From NCBI GenBank assembly GCA_023451735.1, contig JAEXYH010000027.1, positions 1 through 64,000 of the forward strand: 64,000 bases of DNA. Direction: 5' to 3'. Shown here piece after piece: positions 61,741-64,000 of this stretch (its first letter is position 1; each line of letters opens with the position of its first letter). This DNA comes from Pseudomonadota bacterium (GTDB lineage Bacteria > Pseudomonadota > Alphaproteobacteria > Rhizobiales > Rhizobiaceae). Both the position numbers and the translations under genes were made by a program. The notes under the pieces are model-generated. The model made no database searches. It was not told the origin of the DNA and saw nothing but the letters and a program-made list of their open reading frames with translations.

Positions 61741-62256
61741 TTACATCCGGTATGCGATCGAGTCGTTCCAGAAGCGGTCGAGGCGCTGCAGCAGACGGTT
61801 CATCTGCGAGAATTCGCCTTCGCCAATGCCGCCGACCTTCTCGATCGAACCGATATGGCGTTCATAAAGCTTAGAAACGGTTTCGGCGATCTCCTGGCCG
61901 GCCGGGGTCAGGCTGATGCGAACCGAACGACGGTCGATGCGGGAACGGGCGTGGTTGATGAAGCCGAGATCAACCAGCTTCTTGACGTTGTAGGAAACGT
62001 TGGAGCCCAGATAGTAGCCGCGGGAGCGAAGCTCGCCGGCGGTGAGTTCCGAGTTGCCGATGTTGAAGAGAAGAAGTGCCTGGACGGCATTGACGTCGTC
62101 GCGGCCCTGACGGTCGAACTCGTCCTTGATGACGTCGAGGAGACGGCGGTGGAGACGTTCCACTAGGTGCAGCGATTCCATGTAAAGGCCACGGATCGTA
62201 TCTTCGTGCGGATCTGCGACTGCCGGTGCCTGCGGCTTAAGCTTCGTGTTCATCAT
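61741..62256 (-). CDS. ldtR: MarR-family regulator LdtR
   Basis: 171 residues with winged HTH: FNIGNSELTAGELRSRGYYLGSNVSYNVKKLVDLGFINHARSRIDRRSVRISLTPAG. The YYLGSNVSYNVKKL recognition helix region and the N-terminus ADPHEDTIRGLYMESLHLVERLHRR are typical of rhizobial/Liberibacter LdtR, which regulates the L,D-transpeptidase gene ldtP and cell-wall stress response. The neighbourhood, with such a transpeptidase 1 kb downstream, supports the assignment. Two near-identical 16-base motifs lie upstream and could be its own operators. Confidence 0.9.
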   Translation of the reverse strand: MMNTKLKPQAPAVADPHEDTIRGLYMESLHLVERLHRRLLDVIKDEFDRQGRDDVNAVQALLLFNIGNSELTAGELRSRGYYLGSNVSYNVKKLVDLGFINHARSRIDRRSVRISLTPAGQEIAETVSKLYERHIGSIEKVGGIGEGEFSQMNRLLQRLDRFWNDSIAYRM

Positions 62257-62329
62257 AACTGCCTCACTGTTTTGTTTGGCGGTGTGTTTGTTTGTTCCCG
62301 CCTTGAGACAGACCCTATCGAATGCGCAT

Positions 62330-62345
62330 AAAATTCGACTTAAAA
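62330..62345. promoter_or_regulatory. Repeat motif A upstream of ldtR
   Basis: AAAATTCGACTTAAAA; matches motif B (62461-62476) at 14 of 16 positions. About 75 bases upstream of the ldtR start. Confidence 0.4.
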
Positions 62346-62460
62346 CACTTGCTTAACAAATGCCTACCTGCATTTTTCGATTTTGACGGGACTGTGGCGA
62401 CCTCCCCTCCGCCAGCTTTTCCAACCAAACAAATCAAATACTTAGCTCTAAATTTTCGCT

Positions 62461-62476
62461 AAAATTCGAACTAAAA
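62461..62476. promoter_or_regulatory. Repeat motif B upstream of ldtR
   Basis: AAAATTCGAACTAAAA, second copy of the motif, in the same orientation 131 bases further on and just downstream of the DUF6163-like gene's stop. Confidence 0.4.
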
Positions 62477-62486
62477 GCCTTTAGGG

Positions 62487-62924
62487 TCAAGGTAAATCAA
62501 TCCTTACCTTCTCTTCCTTGCGCCGGCTTTCCAGCCACAAAGCGAGCCGAAATATAACGTAGAGGCTCGCCACGATGACATTCAGGAGCGGCACAAGATG
62601 GTTCTCGCCGAAGATATTCGGCCACACGACATACATGAGAATCTGGATGATCGCGGCCATCGCCCAGAGCACCGCTCCCCAGGAGACGGTCAACCACAGG
62701 CCGAGAGACGCGACCGGAAACAGAACGGCAAGCGTCGGAGCGGCAGCCCTCCAGGGAAGATTGAGGAGATCAAAGCGCGCCCGGCCTTCCAGCGAGTAGC
62801 CAACGAGCATCGCCCAATATTGCATGCCGAACCAGAAACAGGTGACGGCAATCATCCTCAAGAAGAGAATGAACAGGAGCTCGGTCAGCGTACGCCGTGG
62901 CGTGGAGGGTGAATCAGGTTCCAT
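62487..62924 (-). CDS. DUF6163-like membrane protein
   Basis: 145 residues from ATG 62924. Four hydrophobic segments (LLFILFLRMIAVTCFWFGMQYW, AAPTLAVLFPVASLGLWLTVSWG, AVLWAMAAIIQILMYVVW, LNVIVASLYVIFRLALWLE), matching small inner-membrane proteins (DUF6163) that lie next to ldtR in rhizobia. Function unknown. It is divergent from hemB. Confidence 0.8.
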   Translation of the reverse strand: MEPDSPSTPRRTLTELLFILFLRMIAVTCFWFGMQYWAMLVGYSLEGRARFDLLNLPWRAAAPTLAVLFPVASLGLWLTVSWGAVLWAMAAIIQILMYVVWPNIFGENHLVPLLNVIVASLYVIFRLALWLESRRKEEKVRIDLP

Positions 62925-63055
62925 AGGACATGGATATATAGACGCATTGCGCCAGCCGCCAGCCACGCGCATGGCAGCAATGCTTGATCACGGCCATTCA
63001 TAAACAACTTGTCGCATGCTAAGGACCGGCCAACAAGAACAACGGAGACACCGTC

Positions 63056-64000
63056 ATGGACAAGACGCATCTCGTCGACGAGATCACCGGGCACCGCAGG
63101 ATGCGGCGCAATCGCAAGGCCGACTGGGTCCGCCGCATGGTGCAGGAAAACCGACTGACCGTCGACGACCTGATCTGGCCGATCTTCATTACCCACGGCA
63201 CAGGCATTTGCGAGCCGCTGGCGGCAATGCCCGGCGTCAACCGGATGAGCGTCGACAGGGCCGTGGAAGCTGTCAAGGAAGCAGCCGATCTCGGCATTCC
63301 GGCGATCGCCCCCTTCCCCGACATCGAGATGGATCTGCGCGACGCGACCGGCTCCCACATCCTCGATGCGAACAACCTGATGAACAGGTTCATTCGCGAG
63401 GTAAAGAAAGCGGTGCCGAATATCGGGCTTATTACCGACGTGGCGCTCGATCCGTTCACCAGCCATGGCCATGACGGCATTTTGCGCGAAGGCATCATCG
63501 TCAACGACGAGACCGTCGACCATGTCGTGAAGGCTGCCGTCATGCAGGCGGATGCGGGCGCTGACATCATCGCCCCGTCAGAAATGATGGATGGGCGCAT
63601 CGGCGCCATCCGTCACGGGCTGGATGCCGCGGGCCATCAGGATGTCGGCATCATGTCTTATGCGACGAAGTTCTCGTCGGGCTTCTACGGTCCTTATCGC
63701 GAGGCGATCAATACAGGCGGCCTGCTGAAGGGCGACAAGAACAGCTATTACATCTCGCCGGCCAATGGCACCGAGGCGCTGCGCGACGCAGCGCTCGATG
63801 TCGAGGAAGGTGCCGACATGATGATGATCAAGCCCGGCCTGCCCTATCTCGACATCTGTTGGCGCGTGAAGGAGGCCTTCGGTCTTCCAACCTATGCCTA
63901 CCAGGTCTCGGGCGAATACGCGCAAATCAAGGCGGCCGCGATGAATGGCTGGATCGACGGTGAGCGGGTGATGATGGAGACACTTCTTTGCTTCAAGCGC
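63056..64000 (+). CDS. hemB: Delta-aminolevulinic acid dehydratase (3' end outside window)
   Basis: 315 codons present, cut by the window edge in frame. ATG 63056 follows CGGAGA. Conserved parts: RMRRNRKADWVRRMVQENRL, LIWPIFI, FPDIEMDLRDATGSH, ITDVALDPFTSHGHDG, and the two active-site lysines in SYATKFSSGFYGPYREA and MMMIKPGLPYLDI. Condenses two 5-aminolevulinate molecules into porphobilinogen in heme synthesis. The C-terminal ~20 residues should lie just beyond the window. Confidence 0.98.
   Translation, partial: MDKTHLVDEITGHRRMRRNRKADWVRRMVQENRLTVDDLIWPIFITHGTGICEPLAAMPGVNRMSVDRAVEAVKEAADLGIPAIAPFPDIEMDLRDATGSHILDANNLMNRFIREVKKAVPNIGLITDVALDPFTSHGHDGILREGIIVNDETVDHVVKAAVMQADAGADIIAPSEMMDGRIGAIRHGLDAAGHQDVGIMSYATKFSSGFYGPYREAINTGGLLKGDKNSYYISPANGTEALRDAALDVEEGADMMMIKPGLPYLDICWRVKEAFGLPTYAYQVSGEYAQIKAAAMNGWIDGERVMMETLLCFKR

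Overview
The window is a stretch of chromosome from an alphaproteobacterium of the order Hyphomicrobiales, most likely the family Rhizobiaceae (Rhizobium/Agrobacterium/Neorhizobium group). This rests on gene content and order: hupB-lon-clpX-clpP; rplM-rpsI followed by speB and argC; MerR-type regulator-ihfA-fabH-plsX-DUF177; OmlA-hppA; nusB-ribH and ribE-ribD-nrdR-glyA; an LdtR-type regulator next to an L,D-transpeptidase; and hemB. BA14K, DUF2842, DUF6163 and HAF-repeat proteins point the same way. Coding density is high. I see no insertion sequence, integrase, phage gene, CRISPR array or rRNA operon. The genus is inference; no search was run.

Layout. 1-9.4 kb (minus strand): a secreted beta-propeller protein cut by the window edge, a HAF-repeat autotransporter, HU, and the proteostasis block Lon, ClpX, ClpP, with heat-shock-like promoters proposed before lon and clpP. 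9.7-15.3 kb (plus): membrane diguanylate cyclase, gamma-glutamyltransferase, cytochrome P450, LrgA/LrgB. 15.3-24.9 kb: SDR/MarR pair, cupin, a bdcR/bdcA-like TetR/SDR pair with two copies of a 16-bp operator-like site, TerC-CBS-CorC protein, lone receiver, cation efflux protein, O-acetylhomoserine sulfhydrylase, a cysteine-rich DUF6455-like protein and a CoA-binding protein. 25.4-31.3 kb: rplM-rpsI, an ABM-fold protein, speB, argC, an APH(6)-like kinase, and heme A synthase.

31.4-39.7 kb is a compact polysaccharide locus of six genes: CelD-like acyltransferase, Wzz/Wzc-like copolymerase, Wza-like export lipoprotein, GT4 glycosyltransferase, initiating sugar-phosphate transferase and Wzy-like polymerase/ligase. 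Its content resembles the unipolar polysaccharide (upp) / glucomannan (gms) loci of Agrobacterium and Rhizobium (inference). It is followed by four small, poorly understood genes, tRNA-Pro(GGG) and a cytochrome c.

41.8-64 kb: BA14K protein, MerR regulator, ihfA, fabH/plsX, DUF177 protein, a bc1 assembly chaperone, OmlA-type lipoprotein, H+-pyrophosphatase, MFS transporter, riboflavin genes with nusB/nrdR/glyA and an inserted GAF-HD-GYP gene, a choloylglycine-hydrolase-like amidase with an outer-membrane protein, the L,D-transpeptidase/LdtR pair, and hemB running off the right edge.

Themes are envelope and surface biology (autotransporter, polysaccharide, L,D-transpeptidase, OMPs), cyclic-di-GMP-related genes (GGDEF, HD-GYP, BdcA-like) and housekeeping. 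I did not find an obviously new multigene defence or mobile system. The best leads are the duplicated bdc operator, the kinase-dead-looking copolymerase, the small-gene cluster after the polysaccharide locus and several unexplained intergenic structures.
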